64,000 nucleotides of DNA from Pseudomonas sp. FEN (GTDB lineage: Bacteria > Pseudomonadota > Gammaproteobacteria > Pseudomonadales > Pseudomonadaceae): positions 327,001-391,000 of the forward strand of contig NZ_CAJFDC010000036.1 of the NCBI RefSeq assembly GCF_904067045.1, written 5' to 3'. The translations under genes were made by a program, and so were the position numbers. Below the pieces are notes generated by a model, which saw only the letters and a list, made by a program, of their open reading frames with translations, searched no databases and had not been told where the DNA came from. Shown here piece by piece: positions 33,883-42,178 of this stretch. Each line of letters starts with the position of its first letter. Position 1 is the first letter of the stretch.

Positions 33883-34665
33883 ATGAAAAAGGTTCTGTTG
33901 TTTACCGCATTGGCGGCCGCGTTGACGGCAGGTCTGGCCCAGGCCGGCGAGAAGCTGGTGGTGGCCGCGACGCCGGTCCCCCACGCCGAGATCCTCGAGC
34001 TGATCAAGCCGGCCCTGGCCAAGGAAGGCGTGGACCTGGAAATCAAGGTGTTCACCGACTATGTGCAACCGAACACCCAGGTGGCCGAGAAACACCTCGA
34101 CGCCAACTATTTCCAGACCAAGCCATACCTGGATGGCTTCAATAAAGGCAAGGGTACCAACCTGGTCACCGTGATCGGCGTGCACGTCGAGCCTTTCGGC
34201 GGGTACTCGAAGAAAGTCAAAAGCCTGGCCGATCTGAAAGATGGCGCCACCGTGGCGATTCCGAACGAAGGTAGCAACAGTGGCCGTGCACTGCTGCTCC
34301 TGCAGAAAGCCGGTCTGATCACTCTGAAAGACCCGACCAATGCGCTGTCGACCCCGAAAGATATCGTCAAGAACGACAAGCACCTGAAGTTCAAGGAACT
34401 GGAGTCGGCTCTGCTGCCACGGGTACTGGATCAGGTCGACCTGGATATGATCAACACCAACTATGCGCTGGAAGCGGGCCTCAACCCGGCCAAGGACGCA
34501 TTGCTGATCGAAGGTGCCGACTCGCCTTACGTGAACTTCCTGGTGGCCCGTCCGGACAACAAGGACAGCGACGCTATCCAGAAACTGGCCAAGGCCTTGA
34601 CCAGCCCGCAAGTGAAAGCGTTCATCGCCGCGAAGTACAAAGGCTCGGTCTTGCCGGCGTTCTGA
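33883..34665 (+). CDS. MetQ/NlpA family substrate-binding protein (orphan)
   Basis: A 260-residue periplasmic binding protein of the family that carries D/L-methionine and related compounds. The signal peptide (MKKVLLFTALAAALTAGLAQA) lacks the lipobox cysteine, so the protein is soluble rather than a lipoprotein. Conserved family segments include DYVQPN, NYFQTKPYL and the PNEGSNSGRALLLLQKAGLI block. No permease or ATPase is adjacent; the metNI pair 16 kb away could serve it. Its promoter layout suggests sulfur-starvation control. A strong terminator follows. Confidence 0.9.
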   Translation: MKKVLLFTALAAALTAGLAQAGEKLVVAATPVPHAEILELIKPALAKEGVDLEIKVFTDYVQPNTQVAEKHLDANYFQTKPYLDGFNKGKGTNLVTVIGVHVEPFGGYSKKVKSLADLKDGATVAIPNEGSNSGRALLLLQKAGLITLKDPTNALSTPKDIVKNDKHLKFKELESALLPRVLDQVDLDMINTNYALEAGLNPAKDALLIEGADSPYVNFLVARPDNKDSDAIQKLAKALTSPQVKAFIAAKYKGSVLPAF

Positions 34666-34691
34666 TGGGCGGATAACCCGTGCAACGTTTC

Positions 34692-34727
34692 AACGCCGAT
34701 GCGTGACCCGCATCGGCGTTTTCTATT
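34692..34727 (+). terminator. Rho-independent terminator after orphan MetQ
   Basis: A perfect 12-bp stem (AACGCCGATGCG with CGCATCGGCGTT) followed by TTCTATTTT. Confidence 0.93.
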
Positions 34728-34877
34728 TTGTCTCGTCTGAGATCCTTTGTTCGGCGTGGCCCCCCTGTAGGCGCCGGCTTGTCGGGACAGCGCATCGCAG
34801 CGATGAGGCCCGCAAGTCATGTATCGACTATCCGAGCGCAATCGCCGGCAATCGAGCGTCGACTGGCGTTCTTGCAA

Positions 34878-34991
34878 TTACGGCTGGGGAGCGTGCTCGT
34901 TTGGTTGGGCTTTCACCGCCCGGCGCAGGGCCACCAGCAGTTTCACGATGTCCTGGGGATCAAGCTTTTCCGGCGCATTTGCCTGGAGCAT
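34878..34991 (-). CDS. Possible small protein of 37 residues
   Basis: On the minus strand an ATG at 34991 is preceded by AAGGAAAG with 6-bp spacing and opens a 37-codon frame (MLQANAPEKLDPQDIV... ending QPNEHAPQP). It has a helical core KLLVALRRAVKAQ. Clean ribosome site and amphipathic sequence favour a real gene in an otherwise empty 700-bp gap, but there is no other support. Confidence 0.4.
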   Translation of the reverse strand: MLQANAPEKLDPQDIVKLLVALRRAVKAQPNEHAPQP

Positions 34992-35371
34992 AGGTACTTT
35001 CCTTGTAGTGAGGTGGCCGTCGAATCCGGCCATTGGCATCCATGCTTGGAGTCCCCTCGGGTAAAAAAGATCCGTTGTACAACCTGATCAAAGTAGTCGT
35101 CCGCCTGGCATCCGGCAAATCCCGGCGGTCAGGCTCTTGACTGGGCTTGCCAAGGCTGTGAGCGCTTGAAAACGCCACGAACCCTGTAGGAGCCAGCTTG
35201 CTGGCGATAGCGATTTATCAGGCGATGTCGACTGTCAGATCGCATCGCCAGCAAGCTGGCTCCTACAGGGGGCGTTTCACGTTAACAATCGTAACGGCAC
35301 CGATGAAAGAGTACCGCGCAACGGAGCGTGCGCAAGTCCTCCTCGGACTCAACCTGATGCAAGCGCGGTAA
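34992..35371. other. Intergenic stretch upstream of the small minus-strand frame
   Basis: No convincing gene is visible. It contains a REPIN at 35184-35269 and an AAAAAAGAT-type AT patch near 35068. Confidence 0.4.
35184..35269. repeat. REPIN, GTAGGAGCCAGCTTGCTGGC type
   Basis: TGTAGGAGCCAGCTTGCTGG at the left end is perfectly inverted by CCAGCAAGCTGGCTCCTACA at the right end across about 46 bp. Confidence 0.88.
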
Positions 35372-36409
35372 TCACTCCGCCGTCGACGGTTTTTCCCACA
35401 AATTGATCCCGCCTTCCTGGGCAAAGCGATCAATCTCCGCCAGTTCTTCCCGGGTGAAACTCAGGTTCTTCAGTGCGCCGACGTTCTCGATGATCTGCTC
35501 CGGCCGGCTCGCGCCGATCAGCGCCGAGGTCACCCGTGGGTCGCGCAATGTCCAGGCTAGCGCCAATTGTGCCAGGCTCTGGCCGCGACGCCGGGCGATC
35601 TCATTCAGCCCCCGCACATGCGCGATATTGGCCTCGGACAAGTGCGAGGCCTGCAACGAGCCGCCGCCCGGACGATTGACCCGCGCATCCTTCGGGATAC
35701 CGTTGAGGTATTTGTCGGTCAGCAGACCTTGTGCCAAGGGGGTAAAGGCAATCACCCCGGTCCCCAGCTCCTCGACGGTATCCAGCAGGTCCTTTTCCAC
35801 CCAGCGATTGAGCAGGTTGTAGGCCGGCTGGTGAATCAATAGCGGGACTTTCCACTCCTGGAGCAGAGTGGCGATCTCACGGGTTTTCACCCCGGAATAC
35901 GACGAGATGCCGATATACAGCGCCTTGCCTTGCTGCACGGCCGTGGCCAGGGCGCTGGCGGTTTCTTCCAGCGGGGTGTCCGGGTCGAAGCGGTGCGAAT
36001 AGAAGATATCCACATAGTCCAGACCCAGCCGTTGCAGGCTCTGGTCGAGGCTGGCGAGCACGTATTTGCGCGAACCGCCGCCCTGGCCGTAAGGGCCGGG
36101 CCACATGTCCCAACCGGCCTTGCTGGAGATGATCAGTTCATCGCGATACTGCTTGAAGTCTTCGCGCAGCAGGCGGCCGAAGTTGATCTCGGCGCTGCCG
36201 TAGGGCGGGCCATAGTTGTTCGCCAGATCGAAGTGGTTGATGCCCAGGTCGAAGGCGGTGCGCAACAGGGCGCGCTGGGTGTCGATCGGCGTGCTGTCGC
36301 CGAAGTTGTGCCACAGGCCCAGAGACAGCGCCGGCAGTACCAGCCCACTGCGTCCGACGCGGCGGTAGGGAATGGAGTCGTAGCGGTTTTCGGCAGCTTG
36401 GTAAGTCAT
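35372..36409 (-). CDS. Aldo/keto reductase, YghZ/MgrA type
   Basis: A 345-residue NADPH-dependent TIM-barrel reductase. The Asp-Tyr-Lys-His set is present: DLANNYGPPYG (Asp and Tyr), SSKAGWDMWPGPYG (Lys) and FYSHRFD (His). The WPGPYG insert and closing WEKP are typical of the YghZ subgroup, which reduces L-glyceraldehyde 3-phosphate and methylglyoxal in E. coli. It follows the LysR gene 104 bp downstream on the same strand; both may respond to the same signal, though this is not certain. Confidence 0.9.
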   Translation of the reverse strand: MTYQAAENRYDSIPYRRVGRSGLVLPALSLGLWHNFGDSTPIDTQRALLRTAFDLGINHFDLANNYGPPYGSAEINFGRLLREDFKQYRDELIISSKAGWDMWPGPYGQGGGSRKYVLASLDQSLQRLGLDYVDIFYSHRFDPDTPLEETASALATAVQQGKALYIGISSYSGVKTREIATLLQEWKVPLLIHQPAYNLLNRWVEKDLLDTVEELGTGVIAFTPLAQGLLTDKYLNGIPKDARVNRPGGGSLQASHLSEANIAHVRGLNEIARRRGQSLAQLALAWTLRDPRVTSALIGASRPEQIIENVGALKNLSFTREELAEIDRFAQEGGINLWEKPSTAE

Positions 36410-36513
36410 CGAATCCTCTCTCGGTGGGCAGTTTCAGCGAAGTTGTCCAGCATACGCCGAACTCAGACCACAGCCGACAGCGGTTCTATCCGTTGCTGAA
36501 ACCTTTCATGCGC

Positions 36514-37404
36514 CTACACGGCCTTGGCAAAGATCTCGCTGATCCAGTCCACGAACACCCGCACCCGTGGTGACATGTGCCGGTTTTGCGGATAGAGCAC
36601 CGATACCGGCATCGGCGGTGGTGGATGGTCCGGCAGGACCTCCTTGAGCAAACCCTGGCCGATCTGCTCTGCCACCCGGTAATGCGGGACCTGGATCAGC
36701 CCCAGCCCGGAGACGGCCGCCGCGGCATAGATCTCGGCGCCGAAGACCGACACTCGGCCCGCCAGGGGCACTTCGCGTAACTCGCCGGCTTCGCTGAATT
36801 CGAACGGGAACAATTTGCCGGTGGTCCTGGAAACGTAGTTCACGCCTTGATGCCGGCTCAGGTCCGCGAGACTCCGCGGTTCGCCATATTTGCGCAGGTA
36901 GGCCGGGCTGGCGCAGGTCACCTGGCGCAAGTTGGCGACACGCCGGCCGACCAGCGATGAGTCGCCGAGATTGCCCGAGCGCAGCACGCAGTCCACACCC
37001 TCGGCGATCAGGTCGATAAAGTGGCTGGCCTCGCTCATCGAGACATCGATGTCCGGGTAGCGTTCGAGAAACCGCGGTAGTGCCGGGACCACGAAATACC
37101 TCGCCAGCGTGCCTTGCAAGTCCACCCGCAAGCGGCCCTTGGGCGCCACCGAGCGGAACGCCAGTTCGGCTTCTTCCAGTTCCGCGAGCAGCTGCACGCA
37201 GCGTCGGTAATAGGCCTCGCCGTCCAGGGTCGGGCGGACGCGGCGGGTGCTACGCTCCAACAGCCGGGTGCCGAGCCAGGCCTCGAACTGATTCAGGGTG
37301 TGGGTCAGGGTCGCGCGGGGCAGGTTCAGGTCTTCGGCGGCCAGGGTGAAGCTGCTGCGCTCGTAGATCCGGACAAAAACCTTCATGGCCTTGACTTGGT
37401 CCAT
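36514..37404 (-). CDS. LysR family transcriptional regulator
   Basis: A 296-residue regulator with an N-terminal winged helix (MDQVKAMKVFVRIYERSSFT, helix-turn-helix to about residue 60) and a periplasmic-binding-like effector domain. It belongs to the CrgA/AaeR-like branch in general look (LRVDLQGTLARYFVVPALPRFL). It is divergent from the short-chain dehydrogenase at 37529; the intergenic region holds an ATAGT-N7-ACTAT site, so the dehydrogenase is the likely target. Confidence 0.92.
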   Translation of the reverse strand: MDQVKAMKVFVRIYERSSFTLAAEDLNLPRATLTHTLNQFEAWLGTRLLERSTRRVRPTLDGEAYYRRCVQLLAELEEAELAFRSVAPKGRLRVDLQGTLARYFVVPALPRFLERYPDIDVSMSEASHFIDLIAEGVDCVLRSGNLGDSSLVGRRVANLRQVTCASPAYLRKYGEPRSLADLSRHQGVNYVSRTTGKLFPFEFSEAGELREVPLAGRVSVFGAEIYAAAAVSGLGLIQVPHYRVAEQIGQGLLKEVLPDHPPPPMPVSVLYPQNRHMSPRVRVFVDWISEIFAKAV

Positions 37405-37441
37405 GGGCGCTCCGTTGCCGTTGATTGTTGGTGATTATTGA

Positions 37442-37458
37442 ATAGTCAAGCCAACTAT
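37442..37458. promoter_or_regulatory. LysR-type operator candidate
   Basis: ATAGT (37442-37446) and ACTAT (37454-37458) form an interrupted palindrome of the T-N11-A type in the 124-bp divergent gap between the regulator and the dehydrogenase. Confidence 0.5.
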
Positions 37459-37528
37459 CGTGCATTTATCCCTCCGGGTAAACATGTGAAATTGGCTCCA
37501 CCCCCATTCACACCCCAGGAGATTCGAC

Positions 37529-38269
37529 ATGACTACCCAGACTCGGAAAGTTGCCATTGTCACCGGCGCCTCACGCGGCATCGGTGCCGTCATCGCCCGC
37601 CAACTGGCGGCGCAAGGTTTTGCCGTCGCCATCAACTATGCCAGCAGCGCCAGCGAAGCCTCGGCGCTGGTGGTGGAGCTGCGCCAGGCCGGTCACCAGG
37701 CCATAGCGGTCAGGGCCGATGTCGCCAGTTCCGCCGATGTCACCCGGCTGTTCGACGAAACCGAGCAGCAACTGGGCAAGGTCGATGTGCTGGTCAACAA
37801 CGCCGGCATCCTCAAGGTCATGCCCCTGGCCCAGCACAGTGACGAGCTGTACGAGCAGACCTTTGCCATCAACACCCGTGGCACCTTCAATACCCTGCGC
37901 GAAGCCGCGACGCGGATGAATGACGGTGGCCGTATCGTCAACTTCTCCAGCAGTACCGTGGGCCTGAATCTGCCCGGCTACGCGGTGTATATCGCCAGCA
38001 AGGCGGCGGTGGAGTCCTTCACCCAGGTGTTCGCCAAGGAACTGCGTGGTCGCCAGATCACCGTCAATGCCGTGGCTCCCGGCCCGGTGGCGACTGAACT
38101 GTTCCTGTATGGCAAGAGTGAAGAGCAGATCCAGACCTTCGCCAAGATGCCACCGCTGGAGCGTCTCGGTCAGCCGGAAGACATCGCCAGCGTGGTGTCC
38201 TTCCTGGTCAGCCCGGCCGCCGCCTGGGTCAACGGCCAGATCCTGCGCGCCAATGGTGGTCTGGTCTGA
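37529..38269 (+). CDS. Short-chain dehydrogenase/reductase
   Basis: A 246-residue Rossmann-fold oxidoreductase. The cofactor motif is TGASRGIG (about 12-19), followed by NNAGIL (about 90-95), the catalytic Ser in FSSST and YxxxK in YAVYIASK. A GGAGATTCGAC site precedes the ATG. The C-terminus (PAAAWVNGQILRANGGLV) is the usual end of the classical 3-oxoacyl-ACP-reductase-like branch. The substrate is unknown. Confidence 0.92.
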   Translation: MTTQTRKVAIVTGASRGIGAVIARQLAAQGFAVAINYASSASEASALVVELRQAGHQAIAVRADVASSADVTRLFDETEQQLGKVDVLVNNAGILKVMPLAQHSDELYEQTFAINTRGTFNTLREAATRMNDGGRIVNFSSSTVGLNLPGYAVYIASKAAVESFTQVFAKELRGRQITVNAVAPGPVATELFLYGKSEEQIQTFAKMPPLERLGQPEDIASVVSFLVSPAAAWVNGQILRANGGLV

Positions 38270-38424
38270 TCTGCGCCTGCATCCTTGATTGCCGAGCGTT
38301 GACGGGCTTGGTTTCGATCTACAGTGTTAGTAAGGGACGAGCGTCAGGGGCAGTGCTGTGTGGCGTTCAGAATGGCCTTCGCGGGCAGGCGCCCGTACCG
38401 GTCAGTCCGCTTGGATACTAACCT

Positions 38425-38496
38425 GGGGGAGCCGGCTTGCTGGCGACAGCGGCCGATTGGGCAACTGGCCTCATCGCCAGCCAGCCGGCTCCTACC
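38425..38496. repeat. REPIN, GAGCCGGCTTGCTGG type
   Basis: GGGAGCCGGCTTGCTGGCGA at the left is inverted by TCGCCAGCCAGCCGGCTCC at the right. Confidence 0.8.
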
Positions 38497-38541
38497 CATC
38501 AGCATTGGGGCTGACGGACACACAGCCCTGGAGGACACGCC

Positions 38542-38799
38542 ATGCACACCGCGATCATCCTCGCCATCGGCCTGATCCTGCTCGGCGGCACGCTGTTCTT
38601 CGGCCAGCGCCTGGGCATCAGTCGGCAGATCCTCGGTGCCGGCTTTCTCGGCATGTGGTTGCTGGCGACGATCATCAATGGTGCCATCGGGGTGCTCACC
38701 GCCCACCAGAGCCTCCTTTCGGAGTTGATGATCGGGCTGGCGGTGTTCGGCCTGCCGGCCGTCACCATGGCCTTGTTCATGGTGCTGGACGATGCCTGA
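38542..38799 (+). CDS. Small membrane protein of unknown function
   Basis: An 85-residue, strongly hydrophobic protein with three predicted membrane helices (about 3-20, 30-52 and 62-83) and few charged residues. A GGAGGACACGCC stretch gives a good ribosome site. I do not recognise the family. The long hydrophobic frame with normal start signals makes it a real gene. Confidence 0.75.
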   Translation: MHTAIILAIGLILLGGTLFFGQRLGISRQILGAGFLGMWLLATIINGAIGVLTAHQSLLSELMIGLAVFGLPAVTMALFMVLDDA

Positions 38800-38907
38800 A
38801 CCAAGCGCTCAACGCACCTGGTAGATGAATGGGTGCTGGTCGCCATGGCCGATTTCCAGGCTGACGTTGTCATTGGCTTTCGCGTAAGGCACAGAACCTG
38901 AACCTGG

Positions 38908-38972
38908 CTTGCCAGCGAAGGCGGCCGCAAGATCGATGTGGGGCCTACTGGCCTCATCGCCGGCAAGCCACT
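38908..38972. repeat. Degenerate REP pair
   Basis: CTTGCCAGCGAAGGCGGCC and GCCTCATCGCCGGCAAGCC are imperfect inverted REP arms lying between convergent genes. Confidence 0.55.
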
Positions 38973-39014
38973 CACCATCGTATTCCAACCCGGATGTCGG
39001 CGCACCGGAGGGCG

Positions 39015-39944
39015 TCAGCGCTGCGTTCCCTCCTCATGCTGCTGCAGGTTGGCCTGAGTCAGGTTGCAACCGGCCGGCACGCTGCGGGTCAGCCAGACAT
39101 TGCCGCCGATGGTGGCGCCACGACCGATGGTGATGCGCCCGAGGATGGTCGCCCCGGCGTAGATCACCACATCGTCCTCGACAATGGGGTGACGCGGATG
39201 GCCCTTCTGCAACTGGCCGTCCTCGTCCGCCGGGAAGCGCTTGGCGCCCAGGGTCACCGCCTGGTAGATCCGTACTCGTTCGCCGATGATCGCGGTTTCA
39301 CCAATCACCACGCCGGTCCCATGGTCGATAAAGAAACTGCCGCCGATCTGCGCTCCGGGGTGAATATCGATCCCGGTGGCCGAGTGGGCGATTTCCGAAC
39401 TGATCCGCGCCAGCAACGGCAATCCCGCCCGATACAGGTGGTGGGCGAGGCGGTGATGAATCACCGCGAGAATGCCTGGGTAGCACAGCAGCACTTCATC
39501 GACGCTGCGCGCCGCCGGGTCGCCGTGGTAGGCCGCCAGCACGTCGGTGTCGAGCAATCGGCGCAGTCCTGGCAAGGCCATGGCGAAATCCTGGATCAAT
39601 TGCACGGCCTTGGCCTGGACCTCGCGGTCCGACTCGCCGCCATGCCGCGCCACGTAGCGCAGTTCCAGGCGGGCCTGGGCCAGCAGGGCATTGAGAGCGG
39701 CGTCGAGGGTGTGGCCGACGTAGAAGTCCTCGCTTTCCTCGCGCAGATCCACCGGTCCCAGACGCATGGGAAACAGCGCGCCGCAGAGTGATTCGAGAAT
39801 CTCGGCCATGGCCTGGCGCGACGGCAGCTCACGGCCCCCTTGTTCGTCGCTGACCCGGCCGTTACGGCTGCGCCACTCATCCCGGGCGCCGCGCAACTGG
39901 CTGACGATGGTCTGTAGTTGCCAATGGCTGGAACGCTCGCTCAC
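39015..39944 (-). CDS. epsC: Serine O-acetyltransferase EpsC
   Basis: A 309-residue enzyme that acetylates L-serine with acetyl-CoA, the entry step to cysteine. The C-terminal third is a left-handed beta-helix of hexapeptide repeats (GIDIHPGAQIGGSFFIDHGTGVVIGE, then IGERVRIYQAVTLG) with the catalytic His and Asp in DHGTGVVIGE. The N-terminal 150 residues form the helical domain typical of the EpsC branch. I chose the GTG at 39944 because GGAG lies 8 bp upstream and VSERSSHWQL is the usual start; an ATG at 39998 would add 18 residues. Divergent from D-cysteine desulfhydrase. Confidence 0.9.
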   Translation of the reverse strand: MSERSSHWQLQTIVSQLRGARDEWRSRNGRVSDEQGGRELPSRQAMAEILESLCGALFPMRLGPVDLREESEDFYVGHTLDAALNALLAQARLELRYVARHGGESDREVQAKAVQLIQDFAMALPGLRRLLDTDVLAAYHGDPAARSVDEVLLCYPGILAVIHHRLAHHLYRAGLPLLARISSEIAHSATGIDIHPGAQIGGSFFIDHGTGVVIGETAIIGERVRIYQAVTLGAKRFPADEDGQLQKGHPRHPIVEDDVVIYAGATILGRITIGRGATIGGNVWLTRSVPAGCNLTQANLQQHEEGTQR

Positions 39945-40075
39945 GATCAAATCTCCGGCTGGGCGACCGGCCCATCGGGTCGCCTGTATGGCTTCCACTT
40001 TACGGCACTGGCGTAAACGGCAATTAAGAACGAATGGTGCTTGTCTCAGAACTTTCCGGCATAAGCGAATGACAG

Positions 40076-40104
40076 TTGCCTGGTGAAAAGCCGCTGCCTA
40101 TAGT
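40076..40104 (+). promoter_or_regulatory. Putative sigma-70 promoter of the D-cysteine desulfhydrase gene
   Basis: TTGCCT (40076-40081), a 17-bp spacer and TATAGT (40099-40104) lie about 30 bp before the ATG. Confidence 0.5.
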
Positions 40105-40134
40105 CCAGGCATCTTCTACAGTCAGCTCGGACCC

Positions 40135-41127
40135 ATGATCAAACAACAGCTTGCCCGTTTTCCCCGTCTGGAACTCCTGGCCCAGGCCACCCCTCTGGAA
40201 AAGCTCGAACGCCTGTCGGCGTGGGTGGGCCGCGATATCTACATCAAGCGCGATGACCTGACCCCCCTGGCCCTGGGCGGCAACAAGCTGCGCAAGCTGG
40301 AATACCTGGGGGCCGATGCCCTGGCGGTCGGCGCCGATACGCTGATCACCGCCGGCGCCATCCAGTCCAACCATGTGCGCCAGACGGCGGCCCTGGCGGC
40401 GCGTCTCGGACTGGGCTGCGTGGCTCTGCTGGAGAATCCCATTGGCACCGAGGACGTCAACTACCTGGGCAACGGCAACCGCTTGTTGCTGGACCTGTTC
40501 GACGCCCGGGTCGAGTTGGTGGACAACCTGGACAATGCCGACGAGCAGTTGCAGGCCCTGGCCGAGCGCCTGCGCGGCAACGGCAAGAAGCCGTACCTGG
40601 TGCCGATTGGTGGCTCCAACGCTCTGGGCGCGCTGGGTTATGTGCGGGCCGGGTTCGAACTGGCGGCGCAGATCGAAGACAGCGGGCTGGCGTTTGCCGC
40701 GGTGGTGCTGGCTTCCGGCAGTGCCGGGACCCACAGCGGCCTGGCCCTGGCCTTGAGCGAGGCGCTGCCGGGCTTGCCGGTGGTCGGTGTGACGGTGTCG
40801 CGCAGCGACGAGGCGCAACGGCCCAAGGTGCAGGGCCTGGCCGAGCGCACGGCCGAGTTGCTGGGGGTAGCGGTACCGGCCAGCTTCAAGGTCGAACTCT
40901 GGGACGAATATTTCGCGCCCCGTTATGGCGAGCCGAATGCGGGGACGCTGGCGGCGGTCAAGCTGCTGGCCAGCCAGGAAGGCATCCTGCTCGACCCGGT
41001 CTACACCGGCAAGGCCATGGCCGGTCTGCTCGATGGCATTGGCCGCCAGCGTTTCGAGGATGGCCCGATCATCTTCCTGCACACCGGCGGGGCGCCGGCG
41101 TTGTTCGCCTATAACGCTATGCTTTAA
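40135..41127 (+). CDS. dcyD: D-cysteine desulfhydrase
   Basis: A 330-residue PLP enzyme of the tryptophan-synthase-beta fold that breaks D-cysteine into pyruvate, ammonia and sulfide. The PLP lysine is Lys51 in GGNKLRKLEY, the phosphate-site region is the SGSAGTHSGLAL glycine-serine loop, and IQSNHVRQTAA follows the ACC-deaminase/DcyD pattern. It neighbours the cystine transporter tcyJLN, the usual partner in gammaproteobacteria, so the two allow use of cystine-derived sulfur. ACC deaminase is a close relative, but the genome context favours DcyD. Confidence 0.92.
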   Translation: MIKQQLARFPRLELLAQATPLEKLERLSAWVGRDIYIKRDDLTPLALGGNKLRKLEYLGADALAVGADTLITAGAIQSNHVRQTAALAARLGLGCVALLENPIGTEDVNYLGNGNRLLLDLFDARVELVDNLDNADEQLQALAERLRGNGKKPYLVPIGGSNALGALGYVRAGFELAAQIEDSGLAFAAVVLASGSAGTHSGLALALSEALPGLPVVGVTVSRSDEAQRPKVQGLAERTAELLGVAVPASFKVELWDEYFAPRYGEPNAGTLAAVKLLASQEGILLDPVYTGKAMAGLLDGIGRQRFEDGPIIFLHTGGAPALFAYNAML

Positions 41128-41149
41128 GCCAACCTTGATAGTGAAGCGA

Positions 41150-41196
41150 GCACGGCTCCTGTAGAGGAGCCCAGCTTGCTGGCGATAGCGCTATCA
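41150..41196. repeat. Single REP
   Basis: TGTAGAGGAGCCCAGCTTGCTGGCGATAGCG-like sequence with the GCTTGC core, a lone REP copy between dcyD and the tcyJ promoter. Confidence 0.6.
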
Positions 41197-41219
41197 AGGG
41201 TGGTTAAAATTGAATATAT

Positions 41220-41265
41220 AAATAGTTTTTTATTATTTTATAGAATAAAAAGCGCTCGCTATAGT
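41220..41265 (+). promoter_or_regulatory. Putative promoter of the tcyJLN operon
   Basis: AAATAG (41220-41225), GAATAA (41243-41248), an 11-bp gap and TATAGT (41260-41265) lie in an AT-rich block, sharing the layout seen before oscA and the hydrolase gene. Confidence 0.55.
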
Positions 41266-41380
41266 CGTGGCGCAGGCGATTTGGCGCGAGACGCCAGCGC
41301 TGCTTTAAGGCAGGATTGACGCAGCTCTTCAGGGCGTCAGATTCGCGTTCTCTCCCATAAGAATACACACGGGGCTCGTC

Positions 41381-42178
41381 ATGAATATTTCCGCATTTCG
41401 CAAGCGTCTGCTGGTCGGCAGCCTGGGCTTGGTACTCGGTGCCGGTATGCTCGGCCAGGCTTTTGCCGGTGAGCAACTGGACAATATCAAGAAGGCCGGC
41501 ACGATCAACGTCGGCCTGGAAGGTACCTACCCACCGTTCAGCTTCGTCGGTGCCGACGGCAAGCTGGCTGGGTTCGAAGTCGAATTCTCCGAAGCCCTGG
41601 CGAAAAAGCTCGGGGTGAAGGTCAAGCTGCAACCGACCAAATGGGACGGCATTCTCGCCGCCCTGGAGTCCAAGCGCCTGGATGCGGTGATCAACCAGGT
41701 GACCATCTCCGAAGAGCGCAAGAAGAAGTATGACTTCTCCGAGCCGTACACTATTTCCGGTATCCAGGCGCTGGTGCAGAAGAAAGACGCCGACAAGTTC
41801 AAGACCGCCCAGGATCTGGCGGGCCACAAGGTCGGTGTCGGTCTGGGCACCAACTATGAACAGTGGCTCAAGGACAATGTGCCAAAAGCTGTGATCAAGA
41901 CCTACGATGATGATCCGACCAAGTATCAGGACCTGCGCGTAGGCCGTATCGACGCGATCCTGGTCGACCGCCTGGCGGCCTTCGAACTGATCAAGAAAAC
42001 CAACGACACGCTGGCCGTCTCCGGCGAACCATTCTCCCGCCAGGAAGCCGGTATCGCCTTGCGCAAAGGCGAACCCGAGTTGCTGGCCGCGGTGAACAAG
42101 GCCATCGACGAACTGCGCGCCGACGGCACTCTGAAGAAGCTGTCGGAAAAGTACTTCAACGCTGACGTCACCCAATAA
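41381..42178 (+). CDS. tcyJ: Cystine ABC transporter substrate-binding protein
   Basis: A 265-residue periplasmic binding protein with a signal peptide cleaved at about AFA-GEQ (residue 30). It contains the family segment KKAGTINVGLEGTYPPFSFV and DAVINQVTISEERKKKYDFS of cystine-binding FliY/TcyJ proteins. The stop overlaps the permease start (ATAATGG), so tcyJ-tcyL-tcyN are translated together. It imports L-cystine under sulfur limitation. Confidence 0.94.
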   Translation: MNISAFRKRLLVGSLGLVLGAGMLGQAFAGEQLDNIKKAGTINVGLEGTYPPFSFVGADGKLAGFEVEFSEALAKKLGVKVKLQPTKWDGILAALESKRLDAVINQVTISEERKKKYDFSEPYTISGIQALVQKKDADKFKTAQDLAGHKVGVGLGTNYEQWLKDNVPKAVIKTYDDDPTKYQDLRVGRIDAILVDRLAAFELIKKTNDTLAVSGEPFSRQEAGIALRKGEPELLAAVNKAIDELRADGTLKKLSEKYFNADVTQ

